This document shows positions 34,842 through 47,700 of a stretch of DNA of 64,000 nt, one piece after another (the first letter of the stretch is position 1; the number at the start of each line of letters is the position of its first letter). This DNA comes from Isoetes taiwanensis. Taxonomy: Eukaryota > Streptophyta > Lycopodiopsida > Isoetales > Isoetaceae. Location of the stretch: assembly GCA_021234155.1 (NCBI GenBank), contig JAJEKV010000012.1:6699789-6763788 (forward strand), in the 5' to 3' direction. The position numbers and the translations under genes were made by a program. The notes under the pieces were generated by a model, which had not been told where the DNA came from, searched no databases, and was given only the letters and a program-made list of their open reading frames with translations.

Positions 34842-37800
34842 ATTCGAGCATTGAAAAAAAAATTGTATGGAACCAAGAAGGTAGAAAGCGGGCATATAAG
34901 TGGTAGAATATTTCCTTGGAAGAGTTAGCTATAGAACCGGAAGCCATTTGTGATCGACAAATAAAGTAGTAGAAAAGCTGTGGATGCACAACTCAAATGA
35001 AATAGAGAATGAATATCATTTTATGGAGACTGCCGACAGATGAAGACTTCACAAGGATTCGCATAGTCTATACTTTATTCTACAATCAATATCTTAAACT
35101 TTAATCCTAAAATGGCCACTTTACCAAATAACTCTAACAAGTTTGACAAGTACATTTACCTTGGGATGTGTCTTATCTAACCTTATTTTTTTTTTTCCTA
35201 GACTATATGTCTCTATGAGATTTCACTAGCGTTTGGGCGTTTGGTCTAGTGGTAACACACTAGTCCTGGGACAAATATATCTTGAGTTTTTAGAGTCGTA
35301 TTCAATGTAAGGTGGTTGGGGGCAGGACCTAACAAAGCATTGATACTGTGGGCTGTGTGTCATATTTCTAATCCCATACTGCCAATGTGGCGTGATGTAG
35401 AAACTACTTCTTTTTCTTCTTTTAATTAATGCTTTGAGCACGACTAATCCATAAATTTGGAGAAGTCATACGCAAAAGCAGATAGCAACGTATTACCTAA
35501 CTGTAGGCAACAATAGTGAGGTATATGCCTCAACGATCGCAATATACCTCTACGATCGCACATCTGGAAGGATTGTCCCTTTTCCTTTGTAATTGACAGG
35601 GTTCGTTTTTTTGTTTAATTTATTTAGGCATCTTGCCAAGTTATTCTTTTTCGTATCTTTGATGTGATCCCCTACAGCTGGGCACTATTTTGACTCAGCC
35701 AATACAAAAAGCCAAAGGCCAAAAAAAATAACATTAGGCTACTCGGGCTAATAATCTAATAATGTGCTCGACTATTATTAACAAGGAAATACGGACTTCA
35801 AATAAATATTAAAAAAACACGAGAACGTCGGTTTGTCAACAAATCGGCCTTCTCGTTCACGACCTGCTCGAAGAATCGATCCAGATCCAAACAATAGGAT
35901 GTATCGAAGTATCAATTAAAAGGAACACTGGATACTACTGTAATGAAGAAACAAGCAATCGCTCTAGCAAATTGGAAATCTTAGGATTGGCCAAACCACA
36001 AAACAAATTGGCTGCAGCTGTTTTTAGCAGGCTTAATTGGGCAATTATGTACTAACCTAACGGAAATCTCACCACAGACAAATCGAATTGCAAAAGCAAA
36101 AGCGTAATGCACTCACAAAAATCGCAGCTCCCCAAAATTGGATGGTGTCACAGCTCCAAAACGGTCAATTCGAAGCAAAATAATCAGTGCCGGAGCAAAA
36201 AATTGTTCTACAAGAACAGAGGAGAAAAACCGGCAGAAGCTATTAAGCAAAGCCCAATTGAGCAATTGAAGATTAATCTAAGAAAATCAAAATGCAAAAG
36301 CAAACGGCAGGAGCAACTCACAAGAATTCGCAGATTGGCGATTAAAAAAAATACCATGGCAATCAAAATTGGAGAGGCACAGCTCCAAAAGGCTCGATTC
36401 CAAAGTGGAGCGCAAAAAAATGATCTGTGCAAAACAAAAATTGCTCTAAAAGGCCGCCCAATTAGCTGGCTATGGCGGAAAAAGACAGAGTAAAAACATA
36501 GCTAGTAAGTCCGGCCAGCAAAGGGCGGCATGGTCCGAATGCTGACGTGTCACCCATTGATTGGCCTTTTTTTGTCAATGGTTTAAATTTTTTTTGGGGG
36601 CCCTATTATTATTATTGTTGGCCCTTTCAACACAACGTGTTACCTATGCCTAATTATGAATTGAATTGAATTGAATTCACTATTCGGCCCGTCCATTATG
36701 GAGGGTCGGCCCAATAATGCATTTTCCATGTGGTTATATATCAATACCTGTGGGCCTCCTCCTCGTTCTAAATGGTTGGTGCATTCATTTCTATTTGCCT
36801 TGGTTATGCTCAGTTTATCCTCATCCTTAATGCTCTCGCACATCATTGTCCCGTCTCCCTTACGGATCGGATCAAATCTGGTTGTCAAATTATGCTCTTC
36901 TCCTCCCTATTGATCTCTGTCTCTATGTCTGGCTGTATTATCCACATGTCTGATTCCATATACACTGTGCTTCTAGGTCGCCTGATTTTTCCCATATTAA
37001 AAGACAATTAGGTTAAGGTTATAGGTAATTATAGACATGAACTCTTGCGTGAATAATCCAATAAAACTTTGTGCTCTCGAGTAATCAAGAGTAGTGGACA
37101 TTTCTAATTATTTACTTTCATGCCACTGGTTTTATTATATTAAGCTTTGGAGTGTTAACATAATTGAATTCACACCAATTTAGTATGACGATTCCAATAA
37201 AGATGGGGTTGAAATTTTATTCGGTTACATAAACAATTAGTTTAATTGCAACATATTTATGCTATATTGAAACCTATTGAAACATTAACAAATAATTATA
37301 AAATAGGCTAGCTCTAGATTTAACCTTTCCTCTTGATTATGACTTTTTTTTGTTAACATGCTAAGTTTTTTAAAGTTTAATATGGCACGATAACATAACT
37401 GGTGTTGTGAAAGTACCCTAAAACTTTGTTAAGTTTCAACATACCAAAGCTAGTGTGATGCAAGCTTAGAAAAATTTATTGAATTTAAATTTTAACTAGC
37501 GATAATGGAAGCTAGTGCAAAAGGCAGATAATCTACTTAATTTAGTCTACTAGTTAGGGATAGAACCCTTAATCTACATGTCGTTGATCTTGAAACTGTA
37601 GTTGATTTTGCAATGTGGTTAACCGACACCTTGAAAAAAATAGAATAGCATAATATTTTTTTACATCAAGTGAAAACCCACTGGTCCAAGAGAAATCACC
37701 TGCAAAGTCAAATAAGTTATTTAATGAGAGCAATATATTATATTATTTGTTCAAGGAATTTTTTCAGTAAAAAAGACAACGTACATTAGCCATATGCCTC

Positions 37801-37914
37801 AAGTTCACGAGATTCATCTCTAGTTGAGCTTGCATTTTCAATCATTTCTTTTTGTATTGATGCCATTGTTATTGGACTAAACATTTAATGATTTCATTTC
37901 CTTTTAAAATGGGA
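34842..37914. other. Spacer with weak repeats
   Basis: No gene recognised. A GTTTGGTCTAGTGGTAACAC word (about 35236-35255) resembles a tRNA A box and may be a decayed SINE. An AATTG pentanucleotide run lies at 36657-36678. 37020-37910 is AT-rich with nothing seen. Confidence 0.45.
36065..36480. repeat. Diverged direct duplication of about 200 bp
   Basis: The order AAATTGGA..., CACAGCTCCAAAA, TCGATTC/TCAATTCGAAG, then TGTGC/AGTGCCGGAGCAAAA recurs at about 36133-36215 and 36366-36450. Each is preceded by ATTGCAAAAGCAAA/AATGCAAAAGCAAA, CACTCACAA/AACTCACAAG and CGCAG. The open frame across it (36107-36493) is a Lys/Gln-rich product of the repeat. Confidence 0.6.
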
Positions 37915-38245
37915 CTAGTAAACGTGTGCCCGACATTGCCAATGTAATGTCATGTCGTGTCTTTTTACTTAGCCTTTAGCACCTCCTTGTGAGACTTCCG
38001 ACAGCACTACATGTTGATGCTTGCAAGAATGGACATGATTTACTTTTGTGGTTACTTTTAGTGTTGAAATTGTCTAATGGCAGTATCACCAATGTATTAA
38101 TTTTGCATTAAAATGATGGAATTAGTAGAGAAAACAATATTTTAAAGTAGAAAATTCAAGAAGACAGACCCAAAAATGTCATGGTTAAATTAGCTAAATA
38201 CATCAACAAAAGATAGATACAAATACGAAAAAACATAAATTTTTG

Positions 38246-38578
38246 TCATGGTTCATTAGCGTTCTTTAGTTCATGATAGAACTCGCTCAACATGGCGCAC
38301 ATCACCAGGGACTTAATGTCAAACTTTTTTGGATGCTTCCATGATATCTTCACTTCTCCTACATATAATATCTTAGCGGGTGTAAAGGTAAAATGCATGT
38401 GCGTGTCATTCATTCGAACTACCCATGATGTCTCATGGTAATCAACCGTGTGAGACAACTCATTCCAAAGGTAGGCTCGTATAATAGAATCAAATTTCGC
38501 CTCGGGACAAAACCATTTGTAGATCCTAAAATGCACTCCATTACGTACTCTAACACATGTGAGTTCTCTTGCCATCAA
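38246..38578 (-). CDS. Hypothetical 110-aa frame in the Helitron remnant
   Basis: The frame starts MMARELTCVRVRNGVHFRIY and has several aromatic residues; I do not recognise it. It lies between the helicase fragment and the Helitron 3' end. Plant Helitrons sometimes carry RPA-like OB-fold genes, so that is one possibility, but no diagnostic motif is visible. It may be non-coding. Confidence 0.25.
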   Translation of the reverse strand: MMARELTCVRVRNGVHFRIYKWFCPEAKFDSIIRAYLWNELSHTVDYHETSWVVRMNDTHMHFTFTPAKILYVGEVKISWKHPKKFDIKSLVMCAMLSEFYHELKNANEP

Positions 38579-38751
38579 AATGACAACTCATGTCACCTTT
38601 TAGGCCTTTGACCAGAGACATACCATGGGACCAAAATACGTACATCTACATGGATGAAGAAGTAAGTAAGACAGAAAAGAAAGAAAGTAGAAGAATACAA
38701 TGAGAACAAAGAGCAATTGGAAGTAGAGATTTTTAAGTATTAGTCTCACAC

Positions 38752-38967
38752 TTAGAGGAATTCTTTGTATGCAATATTTGTTGTATATCTTGATCTGTCG
38801 ATATCTGCAAAAGCATCTCCATCCTTTGATATAATGAGTACCTTTATGCCTTGGATTCCTTGAGCTCTCGAGAGTGCCACATAGAGTTGTCCGTGGCTGA
38901 ATACTGGATTTGGCAAATAAAAACCAACCATTTTCATTGTTTGGCCTTGGGACTTGTTGATTGTCAT
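38752..38967 (-). pseudogene. Helitron PIF1-type helicase, C-terminal fragment
   Basis: Helitron RepHel proteins unwind DNA during rolling-circle transposition. This fragment has the two last superfamily-1 helicase motifs: [10 protein letters not shown] (motif V) and [13 protein letters not shown] (motif VI), then GIKVLI. The frame stops at 38752. Everything upstream (Rep domain, helicase motifs I-IV) is missing; just before the Met the sequence changes to another Helitron-like 3' end. Confidence 0.85.
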
Positions 38968-38970
38968 ACC

Positions 38971-39010
38971 CTAGTAAATGTGTGCCCGGCGTTGTCGCGC
39001 TTAAGTAAGC
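38971..39010 (-). mobile_element. Second Helitron-like 3' end, abutting the helicase fragment
   Basis: On the minus strand, GGGCACACATTTACTAG ends at 38971. It resembles the end at 37915 (GGGCACACGTTTACTAG). The next base is G rather than T, so the junction is degraded or the insertion is not simple. Confidence 0.5.
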
Positions 39011-39473
39011 ACGTGTTTTCGTAGGCCTTGTGACAACAAAGCCGGTATAATTGGGGAGCGCCAATAAGGACCTTGATTGTCTCGTGATACTAAAATGAAA
39101 ATTCTAAGGATTAATGGACGCAGTTGGACGTAGTAGAATCAACCATTGTGGTCCTTGTTTTTCTATCACATAAACGACTGACAATGATGTTTTGACATTG
39201 ATGGCACATTCATGTTATCAATTTGAAAATGCATTTGTATTGGCTACATTTAAGGACAACTAATTGGGTAGTCCATGCTAAATTGTGAAACCGTCTCCTA
39301 AAGTTCTTCTTTATGCACTTTCACTCGTTGAACAACCATTGGCAATATGTCTAATACGTGCGGCAGTGTATTAGATTTCATGCTAATGTTACCTTCAATA
39401 ACATATAATGGTTAATCGGATATAGGACATTGAACATTTTCGGATAGGTGCCCAATAGTGGATCAAAACAATG

Positions 39474-40632
39474 AGAATAGAATAGAATAGAATAGAATTG
39501 TTTTTATCGTCCACGGAGACCAATCGGCCTATGGGACCCAATACCAAAAAGCGCAGCCAGCCACATCTTGCCCGATTAAAAACCCTCACCAAGGGTTTAG
39601 AAGGGAAAAGCGCGGCAGTTAGCCAAAACCGCCGACATCAATAAATGGTTGGGAGGGGCATATCGAGCCCTCAAGTCCGATACTTCACGAATATATGATC
39701 CGGTGAAACCGCAGAAGTCGTGCCCCATATCATGTGTAGCCGCTCATCGCCCAATCAATCGAGCATAAGCGTGGTCCGAATCGATCATATCTTTGGGCAG
39801 CTCGGAAAGTGTGACACTCATCCTCAACGACTCCTGCCTGGCGTGCTGACAAACCCTATCGGCGTGGCTCCCCAATCCATCGACTGCCAATCCCAGAGAT
39901 GGTGGGCACTGCAGGCGAATGGAGATGATATGCCCGCTTTTCATGGGCGGATGTGAATGTAGGTAGCGTTTGTGGGCCTGGCTCCAATATGGGATTTATG
40001 TCTTTGCTTGTAATCTTTTGTTTTGACTTGCTCCGAGCCGGAATCCCAAAGCTTGCTAGAGAAACAAGCATCAAGGTAACATCTCGGTAAAATCACGATG
40101 CGCCTCTGTTTCTACTGGATGCACATGTGCTCTGGACATTCCATCTAGTTAGCCACTTTGCACTCTTTTATCCTTCCAACAATTCTTGAGTCGTTGTGGT
40201 CCCATTGCCCTTTGCATAAGCCAAGTCGCGGTAGACGATCATCATCCATATTTACCACCTTCGAAATAGATGATGTGTCTATCAAGGGTCGCTGTCAAGT
40301 GGCGTGGAAACCTGTCTCTGCAACAAAATTTGATAAGGGACCGTGGATTTCACTCCGAGTGCCCGTGCTAAGAAGGCCTTCTGCACCTGTTCTAAGTCGC
40401 TCCAAGTAGCAAGGGACACCACTGGGCCCCAGACTTCAACTCCGTACAAAAGAACGGGCTCTACCAATACCCTGAACAGATGTGCCTGATGCCCCCAATC
40501 ATATAGTTCTGCTCTGTGGTTATTGTTCTGCATTGCATAGAGTGCTTTCCAGCCTGCTGCTACACGCAATCTTATGGAAGTGTCCCAGCATAGTGTAGAA
40601 GGAAACTCCACTCCCAGATATGACAAATAAAA
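39474..40632 (-). mobile_element. 5'-truncated LINE fragment with (AATAG)n tail
   Basis: On the plus strand the element starts with the pentanucleotide run AATAGAATAGAATAG (39474-39500). It continues with the 3' UTR shared with the LINE at 48.7 kb (ATCGTCCACGGAGACC, GGCCTATGGGACCCAA), then an RT C-terminal frame, and breaks off near 40632. Orientation is minus. Confidence 0.85.
40282..40626 (-). pseudogene. LINE reverse transcriptase C-terminal fragment
   Basis: The reading frame YLGVEF, RVAAGWKALYAMQNNNHRAE, LFRVLVEPVLLYGVEVWGP and KAFLARALGVKSTVPYQILL matches the region after the RT palm. The plus-strand LINE at 47.3-47.7 kb has the same KAFLARALGVKSTVPYRILL block, so both belong to one family. 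Upstream RT is missing by truncation. No stop interrupts this piece, but it cannot act alone. Confidence 0.88.
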
Positions 40633-40639
40633 TTCTTGT

Positions 40640-41348
40640 CCACTTAGTCAAATGGGCCATTTTCTTTTTCGCATTTGGACTCAAACAAAGAGCACGTCAT
40701 TTTCTATGGTCCACTTCAAGTGGAATATTGCAATGGTAAACAACAAAGTTGCAAATTCATATCTTCTAGGATTAGCATTTATATATCACCATGTCATGCA
40801 CATAGCAAAGTATATAAGAATCTAGATGGACGATCTAGAAGCCACTTCAACACATATGCTAGATGATGCCATTACAAATGCACAAAAATCATGCCTTTTT
40901 AGGATTTTAAATGCCAAGTCAATCTTGATGGTGATATTAAATAAGCCTAAGGGTCTTTTTAAGTGCCCTTATCACCATGGTCTTGTGAAACTAATGAGAA
41001 CTATAAACACCCACCTGCACTAATAAGAGTTGGTTCACATGCAACCATCGTCGGAGATGGGGCCTGTTTTACGCAGTGCAGATTGGCGATGGTGGGTGAT
41101 GTTGGAAAAGGGCGAGCCTTTTTACATGATGGTGGGGGTTTCGATGGTGCATGTGAAACGACTCTAATACACATGGATGCCTCATATCTGTAAAAAAGAA
41201 CATAACCAACTTGGCACAAGACCATTGAATCCCTGGCCAATTCTGGGTAAATGGACTATATCGACCCTAGGCAGAAGACTACTAACTTGGTCCGCGACTC
41301 TATTGCTTCAGCAAGGCCCTTTTTTTTTACAGAAAGGATGGAGATGGT

Positions 41349-41387
<39 letters not shown>

Positions 41388-44142
41388 GTTCTCTTCAAAT
41401 GTGGAAAAACCTCACTAATGGTGCTTTTGTTACGTAATTGACTTTATTCATCGTATAATCCATGCACATAAAAAAAGGAAAGCCACAATGCTTTAAAAAA
41501 TGTTCATTTAATGTGAAAACAAACTACTGATCACGTTCTAAGAAGGTTGTATCGCAAAAGTGTCAGAGTGTATGTCGTATACAGTTCATCAATTCAGCTC
41601 AAAAAGCATCACATTGTTCATTGTGTACAATTCATCCATTCAGCTCACCTTATAGAATTGTCTATATATCGTTTAGTTCACGAATGCCCTTGTTTAAGAT
41701 AATCCGACCACTATATACAGTTTGCATAGAATTAAATTTAGGATCATGCATACTTGCTACTACATCCAACATGGTACCTATAGCCCACTTTGAAAGAAAG
41801 AATACATTTGAATTAGATTTAAGTTATTGGTGCTTGAGCGAACTTAATCTGTGTGCCCCAAAACCTCAAAACTCGTAAAACAATCAAGACAACAAAAAAG
41901 GAGCAAATGGAGCATACTTGTAAATCTCCGAGTAACCCATATCGAGTGCAAATTTGATCAATATCTGTTGAAATTACCAAAACACGCAGCTGGATTTAAA
42001 TTTAGAAGCAGGCTTTAGAAACTGAATGTAAATGAAGGAAATGAGCCAAGGGATGCAGGCCTTTTCCTACCTTGAGAGCAGGACATTTAATACTTTAAAA
42101 TTCGTAAACAGTATAGATTGCTACACTTGCATTCTGAATCTCTATGTAAGTTCATATAGGGCAATAGTCATCTAAACCAAAGATAGAGGATGTCTGAGAT
42201 CTTTAATATATCTAGACTAGAAAATAGAAAATAGGCATCTCCATAAATAAAGTTAGGTAGAATCTAAAAAATAAGGAACTAAATAGGAAGAAAATACTTA
42301 CATGCATGCAATGCATATTTCTTGGTGCTACAACAATTAACAGAACCATCAAAGTGCTTCTCTCAAAGGTTGAATGACAATTTCCATATCCTGCAACCAT
42401 CAAGAATGCAACAACCTCACATCAAGATGTTTAGTGAACTCCACCACACTACATACTAAAAGGGATCACTATATATATAGAATAGAATAGAATAGTGTTT
42501 TTATCACTATAAATGTAAACATAATAAAAAAAGGAAGGACTAACCATGCAAAATACAGAGCCCCCATAATATTACCTCCTGCACCAAATAAAATTTGCAT
42601 AAGCCAGTAGTGGTTGGTACTTCATTTCCAACACAAATATACTTGTGTTTGCCAAATGTTTTGCAAAATTCTAGCTTACCGAGTCTGATTGCAACTCACC
42701 TTGAAACTCGCGAATTTGATAATGCAAAAAAATGTCCATTTCCAATCCATGTTACTATCTCATAGTTTGTGTTTGCAAAAGAATTCAGAACTGCATGATT
42801 TGCATCATATAGCTCACGACTTGCTCTGATGATGGCAAACCATTCCTAATGTCTGTGGCTCACTCTTATTGGATTTGTCGACCATGGATCTACATTAAAG
42901 CCACAAAGGTCAGTTTTTTGAATGATCAAAGCATTTGCAAAAGAATCTAGTTCTAAAATAAAATTTACACTTTATGACATACATGATCAGAGCCCAAATC
43001 ATTTCGGCTTCCCAAAAACAGAGACTCTCATTCTGCTTTATTCAATACAGGTAGAGCAGTATCTGGATTGCTTGTCTTCATGATAAGAAATGATGATCTA
43101 TTGTAGGTCCAGTAAAGAATGGCTATAAGCTACCTCATAGAAGCTCCCACCTCCGACAATGCTTGTTGCCTCCGTGGACGATAAAAATACCTTCCTTCCT
43201 TGCTCCATCAGACATCCCTCGTGAGAAAAAATATTAGAGTATACTTGTCCCTATTGAGAAATAGACCTCGCCAAATCGTCAAAAATAACTTCAAAAACCT
43301 TAATATAGTAAGAATTTTTTGACTAAAACAGCCAAAGCCTACAAACCTTTTCTGCTCTGACTAGCTCTGAATAGAAATCAACACCAGTTCCCAGCGCCTT
43401 TTTTTACCGACCATGCTTGTATAGATTTGCTGATTTTGCAAGGTGCTTGGAGATGCGCAAAAAGATGCTTTAAAATGCTGGGCATTCAACCTCATACAAC
43501 TTTCAATCTGTCAAATTCGTAAACCCTATTTGGGGCTGGAACTATACAGTACCTGCATAATATATAAGATATGCTTCAATCAACAGTAGCATAATGCAAC
43601 AAAAATACATGAAGAATAAATCAAAGTACCTGCATGCTTCAATCCAGGCTGGAAAAAACAGGGGGTTTCAACCCCTAAAATCCAGTAACTTTTGAAAAAA
43701 TCCGGTGCCCTTACTTATTCCCCAGAACGTAGTTCCGACAAAAAATTCAAAAAAACGACGAAAATCCAATGCCCTTGTTAATTTACAGGCAAAAATCCGG
43801 TAACTCTATAAGGAAGTAGGATATTTTTTTCTACACATATATAATTGAGAATGTCCGATGGGGACGTCCAGGTGGCAAAAAATCTGAAGCTCTAAAGCTT
43901 AACGCATGTTTTTCCCGGACATTTTTTGCAAGAAGAAAAAGAAAAAAAATGATGCTCCGGTTCCTGAGGCCTGCACCCCCTTCATCGTCGGCCGCCATAG
44001 CCATAGTTGTGAGAATTTCGGCACAATCTCTGCCTGTTGTAGAAAATTCAGGTGTTGTGCGCTTTCCATCCTGATTTTGAACACCCAGATCACAGAAAGG
44101 AGATGAAAAGCCATAAAACTGGAACCACATCATCGCATCAGC
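40640..44142. other. Spacer with retroelement crumbs
   Basis: No gene recognised. A 32-base poly(A) run lies at 41351-41382. Short LINE-tail crumbs lie at 42479-42500 (AATAG units followed by TTTTTATC) and 43173-43190 (CCTCCGTGGACGATAAAAA). About 43650-43805 contains repeated AAAATCCGGT/AATCCAGTAAC words. Confidence 0.5.
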
Positions 44143-44213
44143 TTTTGCCATTTCTGAATATAGGAACAGAGTAGGAGTTTTTGCCATTTTTGAATACAAG
44201 AACATGATAGGAG
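44143..44213. repeat. 35-bp tandem duplication
   Basis: Two copies (44143-44177 and 44178-44213) share TTTTGCCATTT(C/T)TGAATA and AGGAG. The open minus-strand frame through it (43831-44454) has no recognised domain. Confidence 0.8.
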
Positions 44214-44735
44214 TTTTTGAGCTGCCGGAAAACTGAAAGAACAGGGTATAGGAGTTGCCGAAATGATGAAGGAGCCGCCGGATTTGATGCATTCCCCAGG
44301 GATTCCATGCTCCAGGCACTGATTTTCTCCAAAGATTGCTGGCTGGGTCTGATGCCGTAACAGAGTATTGCAAAGTATTTGTTGCAGAAAAGTGTTTCAT
44401 TAGGAAATCTACGGAAGGATTATTTGCTTTGGAACTACACAGTATGGAAATCAATTCAAGGATGACATGCAGAGCTAAAAAGGATCACATATGTGAAGGA
44501 TTATTTGCTGATAGCAGTAAAATGAAGAACAGAATGCAAATACCTGGTTCAAATATTGTGCTGAGGAGTAAGGCGGATATATTCCTTGCCAGCTCTGAAA
44601 TCCTTTAGGAAATTTATCCCTAGCAGCTTCATTAGAAAGGGAAGGAATCACCATACATATATCACATGGTTGCCAATCCATCGGAGTAGCAACAGAATAA
44701 TTTGCAGTAAGCTGCAAAGAATCGATAACTCTCTT

Positions 44736-47700
44736 GGTCAAGGGTGTCAGACGACAACCATATTTCGTGTTACGGCAGGCAGTTGTTGCTGCTGGTTGTA
44801 ATGGGTTGGCACAATGGCCATCTTCTAGCTGCTGCACTTGTAGACAGGAGAACCAAGGGGGCGGATCCAGTGTGGTGGATTATCTGCTGGTTGAGGAACA
44901 GGATCTGCACCTGGATACCCATTTTTCCATTGGAACAGACACTCGGGACGAGGAAGTGGACTCGGACCACCAGCCACCGTTTGTGCATCTTCATTGGCAA
45001 GCTCCTCGTGGATCTATTGTCTCAACACCCCAGATGCCCCAACAAGCTGGACTACCGGGCCGTCGTGTGGGACCTATGCCCAGCTGCTTGAGCATGACCT
45101 GGCAGGACCGCTGCAACTCCCCACACTTCAATAGCAATCTGCTGAGCTGACTCGCCTACTTGACAAATTTTGAGAGATGCTTTGGGGAAACCCGGCCCGG
45201 ACAGCTGGCCTATCACATTCCTCCGCAACAAGTGGTTCGATGATGAGTGTCGGGAGCTCAAGCGCACACTCCGGCAAGTCACTGATCCCACCTCCCGCCC
45301 ACATGCCATCAGTCAATACCGCTCCTTCCTCAAGAACAAGAAAGCCAAATACCTCGCGAGCATCGCACGAATGATATTTGGTCTTGGGATCGGCACCCAA
45401 GACGATTCGGAGAAGGGTCTTGAGCAAAACCGCACAGCCCCATAGGGGAAAATCACCTCGAGCAATGGGTACGCAGTATTTGCAAATGGCTTTTTTACGG
45501 TACCGCCTGGGGCGGACACCAGTCCCTCCACGGATAGGCATGGCTCGGTCATCACGCGAGGGGATGTCATCATGGGCCTACAACGTCTAGCTAATGGGAA
45601 GCATAGCTACCCGAACGAGAACAGGACGAACTTCGGACCCAAAATTCGGAACGGGAACGGATGGGAACGGGAACGTCCAACCTTCGAATTTTTTAAAAAT
45701 TCAAACGGTTTTGGAGTTCCCTTTGCATGTAGATCATCGTAGAACACTTAGAATAGAAAACAGTGAAATACATAATGATGTGTGAACGTAATAGAGAAAA
45801 CCACTGTTTAATGCTCATTTAAAGTTTGAAAACAACAATTTTAAGAAGTTATAAGCTTTTAGAAAAAACACATAACTAGAATATAGTAACTGAAAACACA
45901 TAAAACTGAAAACACCTTTAATACCAACATAAAACTTTAGTTTGGGAAGATTTCAAATTGCAAAAATATGGAAACATGACTTGGAAAAGATTTTTATTGC
46001 AAAGTTAACAAATTGTGTGGCAAAAGGTTGCATTTAGCAGATGCTTTAATTTCACATTGAAGAATAAATCTTAATCCTTGTAAAAAACTCGTATGAACAA
46101 AAGCTTTTAGTGAGCTTGCAGGTAGGAGGTGGGCAACAGAGTGCAAGCTCCAGCAGCAGATCTGATTATCTGATAACAGTGTCGTCCGCCCAAAATACAG
46201 CAGGCCAAAAAAATAGGAGGAAAAAAATAGCATTGTTTTAAATCATATTCGACGCTTTCTTTTTTCCATTCCTTTATAAATTTAGTTCCCAAAAAATTTG
46301 CTACCGGGAACTCAAGTTCCCATTTATGGGAACTTCGTCCGGAACGAAGTTCCCGGTAGCACATGTAGTGGGAACTTGACTAGGAGTTCCCGGAACTCAG
46401 GATGCTCGGGAACGGAGTTGGAAACGGAACCAAGTTTGGAACTCGGTTCCCGGTAGCTATGATGGGAAGGCAGCAGATTTAGATGGCATGCAGGCGAAAC
46501 TTTTGAAATGGGCTGGGCCTCCACTGGTGCCTGTTCTCATGGCGCTATTCAACAAAGCATTGCAAGAAGGCTTCCCTCCATGGTGGACCACTAGTAGAGT
46601 TGTGCCCATATACAAGGTAGGGGACCCCTCAATGCCCGGCCAACTATCGTACTATTATGGTCAGCTCTCTCTTTGCAAAACTGTTGGCTGGCATCCTTGA
46701 GCAGAGGCTGATAATATGAGCAGAGGAGGCAGATGTGCGAGCTCTCACACAGGCAGGTTTCGGCCCAGGCATTCCACCATTGATCATATCTTCACTCTGC
46801 GCACATTGATTGAGGATAGCGGGAATCACCGACAAAACACATCTTTGTTGTTGTTTCGTGGATTCATAAAAGCTTTTGACCGCGGTGCCGGGACAAGTTA
46901 TGGGACGGTGTGGCGGTAGGGACTTCCTTGACTTGCGGAATGCGGTGTATAGATATCACGAGGCATGTTCGGGGCGTATCACATCGTCGGGGAATGACGG
47001 TGTCGATAGTATTGGAGTGTGTCAAGGTTGCCCCCTCTCCCCCACACTTTTTGGCCTGTACATTGACCAGCTGGAAGATTGGCTCTCGAGCATGGAGGTG
47101 CGGGCGCCCATCTCATGCATCACACAATCGGCAACTAATATATCGGACGATGTCAACCTCCCCGGCCTATACTCCGGAGGACATGCAACGCCACCTGAAG
47201 CGCTCTTGACACTTTTGCCGATTCACCCGAGCATGTGGGTTAACTTGGCCAAAACTAGGGTGTTACTAGTTTCATCATCCCGTCGACCAAGGCTTCCCTC
47301 ATTCACTTACCGGGGCCGGGGATATAGAGGTGGCTCCGACCTACAAGTACTTGGGGATTGAGTTCTCTACTACCACCCATTGGGATCGCCATCGGGGGTG
47401 CGGGTCACGCGGGGATGGAAAGCACTATATGCCATGCGGAACAATAGCCACAAGGCGAGTTGTATGCACAGGGCCACCAAATCCACACTTGTTTCGGGCA
47501 TTGGTCGAGCGGTCCTTTTATATGGGGCAGGTGTGGGTCCCAATGATATCCCTCAAAACCTAGAATGACCTCGGCGGTGCGAAAGCCTTCTTGGCACGAG
47601 CCCTTGGGGTAAAGTCCACGGTTCCATACCGGATCCTACTCCGGAGAGGCGGGTTTTCTACCCTTCAATGGGTCGCATTGGAACGCCATATCATTTACTT

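Larger units (their letters stand above)
37915..38970 (-). mobile_element. Helitron remnant (3' end and helicase fragment)
   Basis: On the minus strand the sequence ends ...CGGGCACACGTTTACTAG at 37915 with T next, preceded by an imperfect hairpin region. This is a Helitron-type 3' end, and it lies downstream of a Helitron helicase fragment in the same orientation. Confidence 0.7.

Noticed and set aside
43831-44454. 207-aa minus-strand frame as a gene
   Set aside because: No domain is recognised and it crosses a tandem duplication and low-complexity tracts.
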